Source: Gemmatimonadaceae bacterium (GTDB lineage: Bacteria > Gemmatimonadota > Gemmatimonadetes > Gemmatimonadales > Gemmatimonadaceae). Taken from it: a stretch of DNA of 42,281 nucleotides. The first letter of the stretch is position 1; every line of letters starts with the position of its first letter. The notes below the pieces were generated by a model. It was not told the DNA's origin and ran no database searches. It saw only the letters and a program-made list of their open reading frames with translations. A program made the translations under genes and the position numbers. Shown piece after piece: positions 18,101 to 26,221 of the stretch. The stretch is from NCBI GenBank assembly GCA_025362035.1, contig JANYIN010000041.1, positions 1 through 42,281 of the forward strand, read 5' to 3'.

Positions 18101-18748
18101 TTCGGCCTGCCAGTCCGGGTCTTCCGGTGCGGCAACATCATGACGCACACCCGGTACCACGGGCAGGTGAATGCGTCGGATCACCTGACCAGGCTCCTGT
18201 GCGGCATCGTGGCGACGGGGGTGGCACCGGCGTCGTTCTACGTCGACGGCCGAACGCCGCGGCCGGCGCACTACGACGGGCTTCCGGTGGACGCGGTTTC
18301 GCGCGCGATCGCCGCGTCGAGCGTGGAGCTCGGACGGGCGGCAGGCGAAGCACGGTACGCGACGTACCACCTCGTCAACCACCACACCGAGGACGGGATC
18401 GGGCTGGACACCTTCGTCGAGTGGGCGCGCGCCGCGGGCTACGACATCGGGAAGATCGGCGACTACGCCGAGTGGTACACGACGTTCGTGGAGCGGCTCG
18501 TCGCGCTGCCCGAACCCGTGAAGCGCCGCTCTCCATTGCAAATCGTCCAATCGTTGCAACGTCCCGCCATCCGCGGCGGCGAGCTCCGCTTCGACAACGA
18601 ACGCCTTCGGGCACGCCTCCGCGCGCGGGGCGCCGCGGACGATGCGATCGAGCTACGCAGCGTCGACGAGGCGCTCATGCAGAAGTATTTCCGCGACATG
18701 GTCGCCCTCGGCTTGATCGACCCACCGCAGCGCACACGGTCTGGGTGA
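15137..18748 (+). CDS. car: Carboxylic acid reductase (A-T-R)
   Basis: The product has 1203 residues, close to known carboxylic acid reductases. The adenylation domain has the P-loop-like LFHTSGSTGRPKSM (about 255-269), the VYGTMEAS motif and the CAR hallmark DRAKNVLKLSQGEFVAVSQLEALF (about 515-540). The carrier domain has the phosphopantetheine site LGGDS (Ser701). The C-terminal reductase has the nucleotide-binding TGANGFLG (797-804) and catalytic YGLSK (Tyr971, Lys975). The enzyme activates an acid with ATP, loads it on the carrier thiol and releases an aldehyde with NADPH; it needs a phosphopantetheinyl transferase not seen here. The start at 15137 follows the aldolase stop after 2 nt. 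The long frame from 14444 is only overlap with the aldolase. It differs from an NRPS by having one module and a reductase end. Confidence 0.93.
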   Translation: MSADRGTLPPSDDELTKRSVGRFQEKVDADAELTRHRPSSEAMGKIHRATSTLEGFATACEVYADRPCFGERAFEVALPPGREGPLRHSPGFVTIRYGELWSRVAALASGVVHQRLARTGDFVGVFGFGSVDWMVANLACRFISTTSVLLQSNSPTADLRHIANETGIVSLVCSASLLDAVEALLPGCPTIKSLVVMDHGKEAPDTREALVARWRGLQREGLSVRMMNEVEALGRERGLVPMVPPSRGDDPDPPVTLFHTSGSTGRPKSMLLREDLFWGQWVRPYAESSAYGLSGFSIVQLCHTPLNHGRGWREVNYSMIKGGVTYFVTKTDMSTLMDDIRLVRPTVIWTVPRIAGMFHQRLVAELAKRGVASPDDPAVDRGTLDLVRDAVFGDRVVWLNLGAASAPPEVVAFVRRCLDAPIVDVYGTMEASIIARAGKIERKYVTDFKLVDRPELGYTKADEPYPRGELYVKSRSTISGYYMDEGATKELISDDGFMITGDIVELRAPEVIAWVDRAKNVLKLSQGEFVAVSQLEALFSTRTPYIQQVYVYGNAHRAYVLAVIVPDLAAAQAHLRERGVSFDDAALKQLLRDEINRIAKEEKLRGHENPRDFLVEREPFTRENRLLTESAKPARPRLKALYGVRLEGLYAAIERAQHAGLSAAAAAGASIADVVTSALQMTLGLTEGALARSFIDLGGDSMGAVELTTALSAACNVDVPIGLVLDRTSTVGAIVSYVEGALAEKAGNRPSFERVHGRTADVLRADDLTVAKLLGTSDFASAARAALTGNAKVALLTGANGFLGRFLVLELLARLPAPGGKLYCVVRAPSDAVASERLRETLIAQDPALAERFAALSANGRLVVLAGDLMKPRLGLSQEVYGRLCEEVDCVVHNGALVNHALSYRQLFEPNVLGTADVISLALTHRVKPISFISSIAVALGLGHEAAVREEASARTLSRARPAMGGHASGYGLSKWAGELLLEDAEEHFGLPVRVFRCGNIMTHTRYHGQVNASDHLTRLLCGIVATGVAPASFYVDGRTPRPAHYDGLPVDAVSRAIAASSVELGRAAGEARYATYHLVNHHTEDGIGLDTFVEWARAAGYDIGKIGDYAEWYTTFVERLVALPEPVKRRSPLQIVQSLQRPAIRGGELRFDNERLRARLRARGAADDAIELRSVDEALMQKYFRDMVALGLIDPPQRTRSG

Positions 18749-18830
18749 TCTCGCCGACCCGCGGACGGAAAGACGCGCTTAGAGGGGCACGTGCGCCGCG
18801 ATCCTGTCGGAGCCGGCCTTCGATTCCAGC

Positions 18831-20462
18831 CTAGGCCTCGGCTCCCACCGACAGTTGCAAGAACGCGTCGTCTTTCTGGAGGACTTTGAGCTTGTACTGC
18901 GACGGCATGGTCCCCTTCGCGACGCAGTGCTGCATGTAGCGCTCGAACATGAGCGGCGTGCCGATGCGGACCTTGGTGGCTCCGAGGCGGCCGCTCCCGC
19001 GCTTCGAGAGGTATTCGTCGTTGTGCCGCGATAGCTCCTTGTCGAACTCCGCCGCGATCGCTGCCACCTTGTCGGCGTCGACACTGCCCGGCAGGTTCAG
19101 ATCCAGGACGAGCTCGTAATAGGGCGGGCTATCCCACCGCGGGAGGCACGTGAAGTTGTCGGCGGCGATCTTCAGCGTCTCGAGCGTTCGCGAAATGGCG
19201 CCGTGCACCTGCTGCTCGGTCAGCTTCTCGCCGGTGAAGGACGACGCAACGTTGGATCTCCCCAGGAACTCGACACGAGGGACGCCGCCCACGTACTCGA
19301 GCACCTCGAGGACGTCGCCGATGGCGTACCGGAAGAGGCCGTTGCGGAGCGTCATGATGACTTGGTACTGCTTTCCCACTTCGAGCTGATCGAGCGAGAG
19401 CGCGTGATTCTGCCCGACCGCGGTCTCCGCCACGGGGACGAACTCGTAGAACGCGTTCGTCACGGCGAGCAAGCCGGCGCTCGGGTGATCGTCGACGGGC
19501 ACTGCGATGAGCCCCTCCGAGCTGGACGTGTAGTTGGGCCGCACGTCGGCGCGCCCGAACAACGCCTCGAGCTTCGGCAGGTACATCTTCGCCGTCGCCG
19601 ACTTCCAACAGAGCACGAAGCGCATGCCCGGCCACACCGTGCACGGCCGAAAGTCTCCACGTGAAGCGAGCTCCGCGAGCTGATCGGCGCGTTTGGGGTT
19701 CGGGCGGCCGCCGGGCTTGCCGAGGACCATCCCGTGCCGCACCTCGTCGATCAACCGATCCTGATTGCCCTTCAAGTGCTCGGCCAGCGAAAGGAGAGAG
19801 CTGGGGTTGTACGTGACGACCCCGCGGAGGTTCTCCTCGACGGCGCCGCGAAGCCGGAAATAGATCCGGTCGCTGTAATCCCCCAGCTCCTCCGGCACCC
19901 GCGAAGCCAGCGACCACGGCGGGTCCCAGTCTTCGCTCCCGAGCGAGAAGTCGCGGCTCGAGTAGCCCTGGTACGGGATCCCGGCGAGGTGGGTCTTCGT
20001 CTTCCTCGCGTCCATCATCAGGTCGAGGACGCTGTGGGGGTGTTCCAGGATCTCGGGGTACCTGCTCAAGAGGTGTGCCCACATCGCGTGACGCGGCGGG
20101 GTGCGGCCATACAGCAGATCGCTCCTCGTCGTGGGAATCCGCTTGGGCTCCGCGCTCGTTCCGCTCGTCCTGGCGAACATGATGGGCTTCTCGTACGTGA
20201 GCACCCTGTCCTCGCCGGCGGCGACGCGATCGATCCACGGGGCCAGCCCCTCGTAGTCCCGAATGGGCACGTTGCGGCGAAACGCGGCGATGTCGCGAAT
20301 CCCCGCCCAATCGTGCTCGCGCCCGAACGCCGTCTCGCGGTTCGCCGTGACGATGTCCGTCAGCACCCACTCTTGAGCGAGCTTCGGGGCGTCGAGGGCG
20401 CCGCGGAAGTAGCGGCCGTGCTCGGTGGTGATCCGCTGAAATCTGCGCGCGTCTTCATCCAT
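18831..20462 (-). CDS. GH3 family acyl-acid amido synthetase
   Basis: The product has 543 residues starting at the ATG at 20462; a TTG two codons earlier is possible. It matches the plant-type GH3 fold, an ANL adenylating enzyme that joins a carboxylic acid to an amino acid or amine through an acyl-adenylate. Visible motifs are the phosphate-binding TSGTSAEPKRIP (about 107-118), the YTSSSEG acid/adenine region and YAIGDVLEV. GH3 proteins occur sporadically in bacteria, mostly without known substrates. The gene starts 6 nt after the enolase-superfamily stop, so the two form an operon, which diverges from the ThDP-enzyme operon and converges with CAR. Its amide-forming chemistry fits a natural-product pathway. 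Confidence 0.85.
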   Translation of the reverse strand: MDEDARRFQRITTEHGRYFRGALDAPKLAQEWVLTDIVTANRETAFGREHDWAGIRDIAAFRRNVPIRDYEGLAPWIDRVAAGEDRVLTYEKPIMFARTSGTSAEPKRIPTTRSDLLYGRTPPRHAMWAHLLSRYPEILEHPHSVLDLMMDARKTKTHLAGIPYQGYSSRDFSLGSEDWDPPWSLASRVPEELGDYSDRIYFRLRGAVEENLRGVVTYNPSSLLSLAEHLKGNQDRLIDEVRHGMVLGKPGGRPNPKRADQLAELASRGDFRPCTVWPGMRFVLCWKSATAKMYLPKLEALFGRADVRPNYTSSSEGLIAVPVDDHPSAGLLAVTNAFYEFVPVAETAVGQNHALSLDQLEVGKQYQVIMTLRNGLFRYAIGDVLEVLEYVGGVPRVEFLGRSNVASSFTGEKLTEQQVHGAISRTLETLKIAADNFTCLPRWDSPPYYELVLDLNLPGSVDADKVAAIAAEFDKELSRHNDEYLSKRGSGRLGATKVRIGTPLMFERYMQHCVAKGTMPSQYKLKVLQKDDAFLQLSVGAEA

Positions 20463-20468
20463 GGCCAA

Positions 20469-21641
20469 TCAGCTCCAACCCGTCGAGGTCCATCGCGCGG
20501 CGCGCGTGACGTAGCGCTCGAGCACGGGGCGATCGAGCGTGACTCCGAGCCCAGAGCCAGGCAGGTCGTCGCAGAGGTAGTCGTCGTCCGCCTCGACCGG
20601 CTCGCGCGTCACCCGCTCCGCGAACAGCGCGCGGATGTCCGCCCCCTCGTAGGACACGACGGGGCCTATTGAGCCCATGAGCTGCCGCGACGCGGCGCCG
20701 AGGATGCCCATCTGGCCGACCTGCGCCCCGACCTGAATGCTCTTGTCGTTCCTGAACGCGAGCTCGGCGAGGCGGAGGGACCGAAGGAAGCCTCCGCATT
20801 TCGAGATGCGAATGTTGAACAGGTCGCATGCCTCGGCTTCCACCGCCCGAACCCCGTCCTCGAAGCTGCACAGCGACTCGTCGAGCATGACGCGGGCGGC
20901 GGTCCTCCGGCGTATCTCCGCGCAGCCCGCGAGGTCGCCCTGCGCGATGGGCTCTTCGTACCAAGCGACGTCGAACGGGCGAAGCTCCGTGATCCTCGTG
21001 ACGGCCTCGTCCACCGACCACTCCATGTTGGCGTCCAGCGAGAACGTCGATCGCGGAAAGCGCTCGCGGAGCCGTCGGATGCGCGCGACGTCCTCGGCCC
21101 GACCGGCGCCCGACTTGACCTTGATGTGGCGCGGAACGCCGGTCAGGTCCGCCGCGAACTCTTCGGGCGACTTCGTCAGATCGCAGACCTTGGTCCCCGC
21201 ATAGCGCCCGCCCTTGTACGACGTGAGGCCCGGCTCGATGCCGATCGCGACGGCGGCGTCACGCAGCGGGCGATCGAACTTCTTTCCCACGATGTCGAGG
21301 AGCGCGAGCTCGATGGTGCACGCGGCGGCGAGCCCCTGGCGGCCGCCCCGCGCCATGCGATGGCTCAATTCGAGTGCTTCCACGCGGCGCAAGGCCTCGC
21401 GAAAATCGCCCGCGGACGCCGCGTTCGCGAGCTCGTCGACGTCCACCGACGTGACGGCGTCGAACGCGCCCGGCACCGTCTCTCCCGTAACGTACTCGCG
21501 CGGCAGGCTCTCGCCGAGGCCCTCGAAACCACCCGCGCTCAGACGGAAGACGAGGTTCTCGGACGCTCGGCGGGTCGCCCGCGAGTGTCCGAACGGACGC
21601 CGCATGGGCATCTCCACCACGTACAGTTCGGCGTCGGCCAT
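20469..21641 (-). CDS. Enolase-superfamily enzyme (muconate-lactonizing/mandelate-racemase-like)
   Basis: The product has 390 residues from the ATG at 21641; the much longer open frame upstream is an antisense shadow of the ThDP gene. All catalytic positions of the MLE-type subgroup are present: Lys174-x-Lys176 (IKVKSG), metal ligands Asp203 (SLDANMEW), Glu229 (WYEEP) and Asp254 (MLDES), and Lys281 (ISKCGG). These enzymes abstract the proton alpha to a carboxylate, giving racemisation, epimerisation, cycloisomerisation or dehydration. The substrate is not evident. It is the first gene of a two-gene operon with the GH3 amide synthetase, so it may prepare or epimerise the acid or amide partner. 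Confidence 0.88.
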   Translation of the reverse strand: MADAELYVVEMPMRRPFGHSRATRRASENLVFRLSAGGFEGLGESLPREYVTGETVPGAFDAVTSVDVDELANAASAGDFREALRRVEALELSHRMARGGRQGLAAACTIELALLDIVGKKFDRPLRDAAVAIGIEPGLTSYKGGRYAGTKVCDLTKSPEEFAADLTGVPRHIKVKSGAGRAEDVARIRRLRERFPRSTFSLDANMEWSVDEAVTRITELRPFDVAWYEEPIAQGDLAGCAEIRRRTAARVMLDESLCSFEDGVRAVEAEACDLFNIRISKCGGFLRSLRLAELAFRNDKSIQVGAQVGQMGILGAASRQLMGSIGPVVSYEGADIRALFAERVTREPVEADDDYLCDDLPGSGLGVTLDRPVLERYVTRAARWTSTGWS

Positions 21642-21686
21642 GCGTCTCTCGTGGGCACTCCCAAAGCGGCGTCTTGTCCGATGAAC

Positions 21687-21715
21687 AGTAGACTCCAAGA
21701 CCACAGGAGGATCAA
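21687..21715 (-). promoter_or_regulatory. Candidate promoter of the enolase-GH3 operon
   Basis: Reading the minus strand, TTGATC and TCTACT are separated by 17 nt and match sigma-70-type boxes at 4 of 6 positions each. They lie about 45 nt before the enolase-superfamily start, in the short divergent gap (21642-21743) shared with the ThDP-enzyme gene. GC-rich genomes give such matches by chance, so this is tentative. Confidence 0.35.
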
Positions 21716-21743
21716 GCGCCCGCAACCATGATACCGTGCCTAG

Positions 21744-23411
21744 GTGCGCCACGGCGGCAAGATCCTCGCAGAAGCTCTCGCCGGCCATGGCGTCAGGTTC
21801 GCGTTCGGCGTCCCGGGTGAGAGCTACCTCCCGCTCCTCGACGGCTTGCACGACGTCCGCGATCGCGTGTGTTTCGTGACGTGCCGCCATGAGGGTGGCG
21901 CGGCGTACATGGCCGAGGCGTATGCCAAGCTCACCGGAGAGCCCGGCGTGCTCTGCGTGACACGCGCGCCGGGCGCCGCGAACAGCTTGGTGGGCGTCTT
22001 CACGGCGCTTCAGGATTCTTCGCCCATGATCGTGCTGGTCGGGCAGGTCCCGAGCACGACGGTCGACCGCGAGGCATTCCAAGAGGTCGACTGCCGTCAG
22101 CTCTACGGGCCGCTCGTGAAATGGGTGGGGCAGATCGATCGCGTGGAGCGAATCCCGGAGTACGTCAGCCGCGCGTTTCATACCGCCACCGCGGGTCGGC
22201 CAGGTCCCGTCGTCCTCGTCTTGCCCGAGGACATGCTGGTCCGCGAGAGCGCGGTCGCGGACGTGCCGCACTACCGCCCGGCACGGGCCGCCCCTGCCCC
22301 CGGCGACGCGGCCGAGCTCACGAAGCTGCTGCACGAGTCTTCTCGCCCGATCGTCGTGCTGGGGGGCAGCGCGTGGACGCCTGAAGCGATCGCCACAATC
22401 CGCGCGTGGGCCGAGGGCGCGGAGCTGCCCGTCGTGTGCGCGTTTCGGCGTCAGGACCGTTTCGACAATCGGTCTTCGAGTTACGTGGGCGATCTCGGAT
22501 TCGCCGTGAACCCCAAGCTCGCCGAGCGCGTACGACGCGCGGACCTCGTCGTCGCGGTGGGCGCTCGGCTCGGACAGGTCACCACGGCCGGATACGCGCT
22601 GCTGAAGGCGCCGGTGCCGGACCAGGTCTTGGTTCACGTGCACCCCGATCCGGAGGAGCTCGGCCGAGTGTACTCGCCCCACCTGGCGATCAATTCCGGT
22701 GTGGCGGCCTTCGTCGAGGCGCTCCCCCGTCCCGCACCTTCCGGCGCGCGCTGGAGCGAATGGACGCGCGCGGCCCGTGCCGACTACACGTCTTGGATCG
22801 AGCCGCAGCCCATGCCGGGACGCGTTCAGCTCGGCGAGATCGTGCGCTGGCTGTCCGACACTCTCCCGGAAGACGCCATTGTCGCCAGTGGCGCGGGCAA
22901 CTTTGCGCTGTGGCTCCATCGCCACTTCGTCCACAAGAGGTTCCGGACTCAGCTCGCACCGATAAGCGGATCGATGGGCTACGGGGTCACGGCGGCCGTC
23001 TCTGCGGCGATCACCGAGCCCCGGCGCGTCGTCGTGGGCTGGCTCGGAGACGGCGATTTCCTGATGAACGGCCAGGAGCTCGCGACCGCCGCGCAGTACG
23101 ACGCCGCGCCGATCCTTCTCGTCGTCAACAATGCGATGTACGGCACCATCCGCATGCACCAGGAACGAACCTATCCCGACCGCGTCGTCGGAACGAGCCT
23201 GAAGAACCCGGACTTCGCCGCGTACGCGCGCGCCTTCGGCGGCCACGGCGAGACGGTGGAGGACACGCGGGACTTCGCGCCGGCGTTCGAGCGCGCGCGC
23301 GCCGCCAAACGGCTCGCGCTCATCGAAATACGCATCGACCCCGAAGCCATACTTCCGAACGCCACGCTCTCCGGGCTCCGCGGGAGCGCCCGGCAGACCC
23401 CGACCTCGTGA
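21744..23411 (+). CDS. Thiamine diphosphate-dependent enzyme (acetolactate-synthase-like)
   Basis: The product has 555 residues with a GTG start. The three-domain ThDP-enzyme plan is clear: N-terminal pyrimidine-binding domain with catalytic Glu50 (CRHEGGAAYMAEAY), a central domain, and a C-terminal pyrophosphate-binding domain with GDGDFLMNG...NNAMYG (about 436-464). These enzymes decarboxylate 2-oxoacids and may ligate the resulting acyl anion to a second carbonyl. It resembles acetolactate-synthase-like proteins, but it is not next to ilvN or ilvC, so branched-chain amino acid synthesis is unlikely. The stop overlaps the next start by 1 nt (TGATG). A role in making or extending a 2-oxoacid-derived product with the nearby aldolase and CAR is inferred. 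Confidence 0.88.
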   Translation: MRHGGKILAEALAGHGVRFAFGVPGESYLPLLDGLHDVRDRVCFVTCRHEGGAAYMAEAYAKLTGEPGVLCVTRAPGAANSLVGVFTALQDSSPMIVLVGQVPSTTVDREAFQEVDCRQLYGPLVKWVGQIDRVERIPEYVSRAFHTATAGRPGPVVLVLPEDMLVRESAVADVPHYRPARAAPAPGDAAELTKLLHESSRPIVVLGGSAWTPEAIATIRAWAEGAELPVVCAFRRQDRFDNRSSSYVGDLGFAVNPKLAERVRRADLVVAVGARLGQVTTAGYALLKAPVPDQVLVHVHPDPEELGRVYSPHLAINSGVAAFVEALPRPAPSGARWSEWTRAARADYTSWIEPQPMPGRVQLGEIVRWLSDTLPEDAIVASGAGNFALWLHRHFVHKRFRTQLAPISGSMGYGVTAAVSAAITEPRRVVVGWLGDGDFLMNGQELATAAQYDAAPILLVVNNAMYGTIRMHQERTYPDRVVGTSLKNPDFAAYARAFGGHGETVEDTRDFAPAFERARAAKRLALIEIRIDPEAILPNATLSGLRGSARQTPTS

Positions 23412-24490
23412 TGAACGGCGCTCCTGGATATTGCCATGTCGTCTTGATGGCCGCGGTCGTGGCGGCGTGCGGCGCGCCCAGCCCGGCGGGCGTTCACCCG
23501 TCTCCCGAGACCGTCGTGGCGGCCTACGCCGAAGCGAAGAAGCAGTACCCCCACGTCGACCTTGCGTTCTCCTACCGCGTTGACTCATCGTGGCCTGCGG
23601 ACCGGATCCCCGGCGACACCTGGGGGGCGATGTCGAGCGTCGCGATGGGCCCCGACGGCAACGTCTGGACGTTCAACCGCGGTAAGATCCCGATTCAGGT
23701 CTACACGGAGGACGGCAAGCTCGTTCGGCATTGGGGCGGCCAGGTGTTCAAGAAGCCGCACACGCTGCGCTTCGATCGCGGAGGGAACCTCTGGGCGTCG
23801 GACACCGGCACGCATACCGTCCGCAAGCTGTCGCTCGGTGGGGCCATTCTCCTCACGCTGGGGGTGGACGGCCAGCGCGGGGCCGACACCTCGCACCTCG
23901 ACGAGCCGACCGATCAGGCCTTCGCGAGCAACGGCGACGTCTACGTCACCGACGGGTACGGCAACGATCGCGTCATGGTGTTCGACAAGGCCGGCACGTT
24001 CTTGCGAACGTGGGGCAAGCTCGGTCACGGGCCAGGCGAATTCAGCCTGCCGCACTCGATCGCGATCGACTCGCGTGACCGCGTGTACGTCGCGGATCGC
24101 AACAACGCGCGAATTCAGGTCTTCGACGCCGCCGGCCATTTCCTCACCGAGTGGAGGAACCTGACGACGCCGTGGTCTCTCCTCATGACCCAAGCCGACG
24201 AGGTCTTCGTTTGCGGCTCCTCGCCAATGCTTTGGTCGGAGGTCGGAGCCCGCTATCGAATGGTGTCGATTCCACCCAAAGATCAGCTCTTCCTGAAGAT
24301 CGACGCCGAAGGGCGAACCCGGGAGCTCTGGACGCTTCCGAAGGGAGTCGACGGACACGAGCACCCGGGCGACGTGAACTGGGTGCACACCATGGCGTTC
24401 GGCAAGGACGGTGGCTTGTACGTTGGAGACATCGAAGGTCGGCGCGCGCAGAAGTTCGTTCGGGTCGGCGCACCTTCCGGCGGGCACTGA
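23411..24490 (+). CDS. Peptidyl-alpha-hydroxyglycine lyase-like (PAL-like) NHL-propeller lipoprotein
   Basis: The product has 359 residues with a lipoprotein signal (VVAAC, Cys20). The body is an NHL-type six-bladed propeller that closely follows the lyase half of peptidylglycine amidating monooxygenase. Residues matching the lyase active site are present: Arg90 (TFNRGK), His117 (KPHTL), Tyr183 (DGYGND), His215 (LPHSIAID) and His326 (NWVHTMAF); the three His match the metal ligands of animal PAL. That enzyme splits alpha-hydroxyglycine ends into a C-terminal amide and glyoxylate. No hydroxylating partner (PHM) is seen here, so the substrate may be another N-acyl carbinolamine. The start overlaps the ThDP-enzyme stop by 1 nt, and the hydrolase follows after 7 nt. 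Export to the envelope is expected, unlike the cytoplasmic neighbours. Confidence 0.82.
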   Translation: MNGAPGYCHVVLMAAVVAACGAPSPAGVHPSPETVVAAYAEAKKQYPHVDLAFSYRVDSSWPADRIPGDTWGAMSSVAMGPDGNVWTFNRGKIPIQVYTEDGKLVRHWGGQVFKKPHTLRFDRGGNLWASDTGTHTVRKLSLGGAILLTLGVDGQRGADTSHLDEPTDQAFASNGDVYVTDGYGNDRVMVFDKAGTFLRTWGKLGHGPGEFSLPHSIAIDSRDRVYVADRNNARIQVFDAAGHFLTEWRNLTTPWSLLMTQADEVFVCGSSPMLWSEVGARYRMVSIPPKDQLFLKIDAEGRTRELWTLPKGVDGHEHPGDVNWVHTMAFGKDGGLYVGDIEGRRAQKFVRVGAPSGGH

Positions 24491-24497
24491 GGCAGAG

Positions 24498-25373
24498 ATG
24501 GCGAACGGCGAGGCCTCCATGATTCAGCGCATCGCCGCCGGCGACATCGAGCTCGCGCTCCACTCGTGGGTGCCCGCCGCGCCGCGTGCCGTCGTTTTCT
24601 ATGTCCACGGCGTGCAGAGCCATGCCGGCTGGCTCTCGGAGACCGGCTCCGCGCTGGCGTCGAAGGGCGTCGCCATGCACGCGATCGACCGGCGCGGATG
24701 CGGCGAGAGCGGCGGGCCGCGCGGCGACACGCCGTCGTTTCGCGCGTGGCTGGACGACTACGTGCTCGCGATGGATCTCGTCCGGGGGAGGCACCCCGGC
24801 GTGCCGCTCGTGCTCGTGGGGCAAAGCATGGGCGGGGCGATCGCCGCGGGGTTGGCGTGCGACGGTCGCGCGCCGTACGACGCACTCTTGCTCGCCGCCC
24901 CCGCGCTCACCCGCCAACGGTTCTCCTTGTCCCCCGAGCAACGCACAGCGGTCCTCGCCGACCGCAGCACGACCGCGCGTCCGATCGAAATCGCGGACGA
25001 GACGTACACCGCCGACCCGCGGTATCTCGCGTTCATCCGCTCCGACGCGAAGATGACGCGCCTCGTGACCGCCCGGCACCGCGCGGCGGCCGTCGAGCTC
25101 GAGGAATTCGTCTCCTCGAACGCCGATCGCGCCCCGTGCCGACCGTCCGCGCTGGTCCTCCCTGACCGCGACCCGATCCTGCACCTTCCGTCGGTACGGG
25201 AATCCTTCCGCGCGCTCGCGCACGAGCAGGGCGTCGTCCTCGAGCTGTCGCACGATCGGCACTATTTGGAGTTCTCGCCGTGGCGCGACGTTTACGTTCA
25301 GTTCGTTGCCGACTACGCTCTTGCGGGCGGCTTCCGGCCGCTCGCAACCTCGCGGCGCGCCCTTTCGGGATGA
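24498..25373 (+). CDS. Alpha/beta hydrolase (monoacylglycerol-lipase-like)
   Basis: The product has 291 residues. The ATG at 24498 lies just after the upstream stop and behind a purine-rich GAGGCAGAG. The fold landmarks are HGVQSHAGW (oxyanion side, about 37-45), DRRGCGESGG, nucleophile Ser110 in GQSMGG, Asp in LPDRDP and His in SHDRHYLEF. It belongs to the serine aminopeptidase S33/lysophospholipase group of esterases. It sits inside the ThDP-PAL-hydrolase-SDR-MFS operon, so it may hydrolyse an ester or thioester intermediate of the pathway. No signal peptide is visible, so it is cytoplasmic. Confidence 0.87.
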   Translation: MANGEASMIQRIAAGDIELALHSWVPAAPRAVVFYVHGVQSHAGWLSETGSALASKGVAMHAIDRRGCGESGGPRGDTPSFRAWLDDYVLAMDLVRGRHPGVPLVLVGQSMGGAIAAGLACDGRAPYDALLLAAPALTRQRFSLSPEQRTAVLADRSTTARPIEIADETYTADPRYLAFIRSDAKMTRLVTARHRAAAVELEEFVSSNADRAPCRPSALVLPDRDPILHLPSVRESFRALAHEQGVVLELSHDRHYLEFSPWRDVYVQFVADYALAGGFRPLATSRRALSG

Positions 25374-25401
25374 CGTCGTTTCGAACACGAAAGCCAAAGT
25401 C

Positions 25402-26163
25402 ATGCTCGCCTCGAGTGAATTGAAGGGGAAGACGGCGCTCGTCACGGGCGCGGGGCGGGGGCTCGGTCGAGCGATCGCGCTCGCGTACGCGAAGGCAGGG
25501 GCCAACCTCGTCTTGTGGAGCCGCACCTCGACGGAGATCGAGGAGGTCGCAGGGCTCGCGCGCGAAATGGGGGTCGTGGCGGCCGCTCAGGTCGTCGACG
25601 TCGCCGACGTGACCCACCTCCGGGCAGCGGCGGAGACGGCGATCGCGAGCGCCGGCCGCATCGACGTGCTCGTCAACAACGCGGGCGTCTCCAACCGACT
25701 TCCATTCTTGGAATGCACCGAGGCCGACTTCGATCGTGTGATGACGTTGAATCTGAAAGCCACGTACTTCCTGACACAGACGGTCGCAAAATCGATGGCG
25801 AGTCACAAGAGCGGCCGAATCATCAATATCTCGTCGGTATCCAGCCTTCGATGTCGGGCCAACTCGAGCCTCTATGCGACTTCGAAGGCAGCGCTCAACA
25901 CGCTCACGAAGATCCTGGCCATCGAGCTCGGCCCTCTCGGGATCACGGTCAACGCGATCGCCCCCAGCTTCGTTCGGACACCGCTGACGGAGGATCTCTT
26001 CCGCAATTCGGCGACGCTCGAGCCCTTCTTGAAGGCGACCCCTCTCGGACGATTCCCGGAGGTGGACGACGTCGCCGCCGCCGCGATGTACCTCGCTTCG
26101 GAGGCCGGAAGGAGCATCAGCGGTCAGATCCTCGCCGTCGACGGCGGCCGAACCGCCGCCTGA
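25402..26163 (+). CDS. Short-chain dehydrogenase/reductase (SDR)
   Basis: The product has 253 residues, typical of classical SDRs. The cofactor motif TGAGRGLG starts at residue 15, NNAG follows, and the catalytic Tyr158-xxx-Lys162 (YATSK) and a Ser in NISSVSS are present. The end VDGGRTAA is also typical. It resembles FabG-like or gluconate-5-dehydrogenase-like reductases and would reduce a keto group with NAD(P)H. I use the ATG at 25402; the longer frame runs into the hydrolase gene. It is the fourth gene of the plus-strand operon, and a transporter follows after 58 nt. The substrate is unknown. Confidence 0.9.
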   Translation: MLASSELKGKTALVTGAGRGLGRAIALAYAKAGANLVLWSRTSTEIEEVAGLAREMGVVAAAQVVDVADVTHLRAAAETAIASAGRIDVLVNNAGVSNRLPFLECTEADFDRVMTLNLKATYFLTQTVAKSMASHKSGRIINISSVSSLRCRANSSLYATSKAALNTLTKILAIELGPLGITVNAIAPSFVRTPLTEDLFRNSATLEPFLKATPLGRFPEVDDVAAAAMYLASEAGRSISGQILAVDGGRTAA

Positions 26164-26221
26164 GCGGCTGTCAGGCCCCCCCCGCCGGCGCACGGCTCGC
26201 TGTGGTAGCGTGGGCGTAGCC

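Noticed and set aside
15137..18748. CAR as an NRPS module belonging to the flanking synthetases
   Set aside because: The adenylation hallmark, single carrier and reductase layout are those of stand-alone carboxylic acid reductases; there is no condensation domain.
21744..23411. ThDP enzyme as sulfopyruvate decarboxylase (ComDE) for the sulfonate genes
   Set aside because: It is 12 kb from ComB, in another operon, and resembles acetolactate-synthase-like proteins. No ComC dehydrogenase is present to make sulfopyruvate.
21642..23588. N-terminal extension of the enolase-superfamily frame to over 1000 residues
   Set aside because: The extension lies antisense to the ThDP-enzyme gene and has no recognisable domain. 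The family start fits the ATG at 21641.
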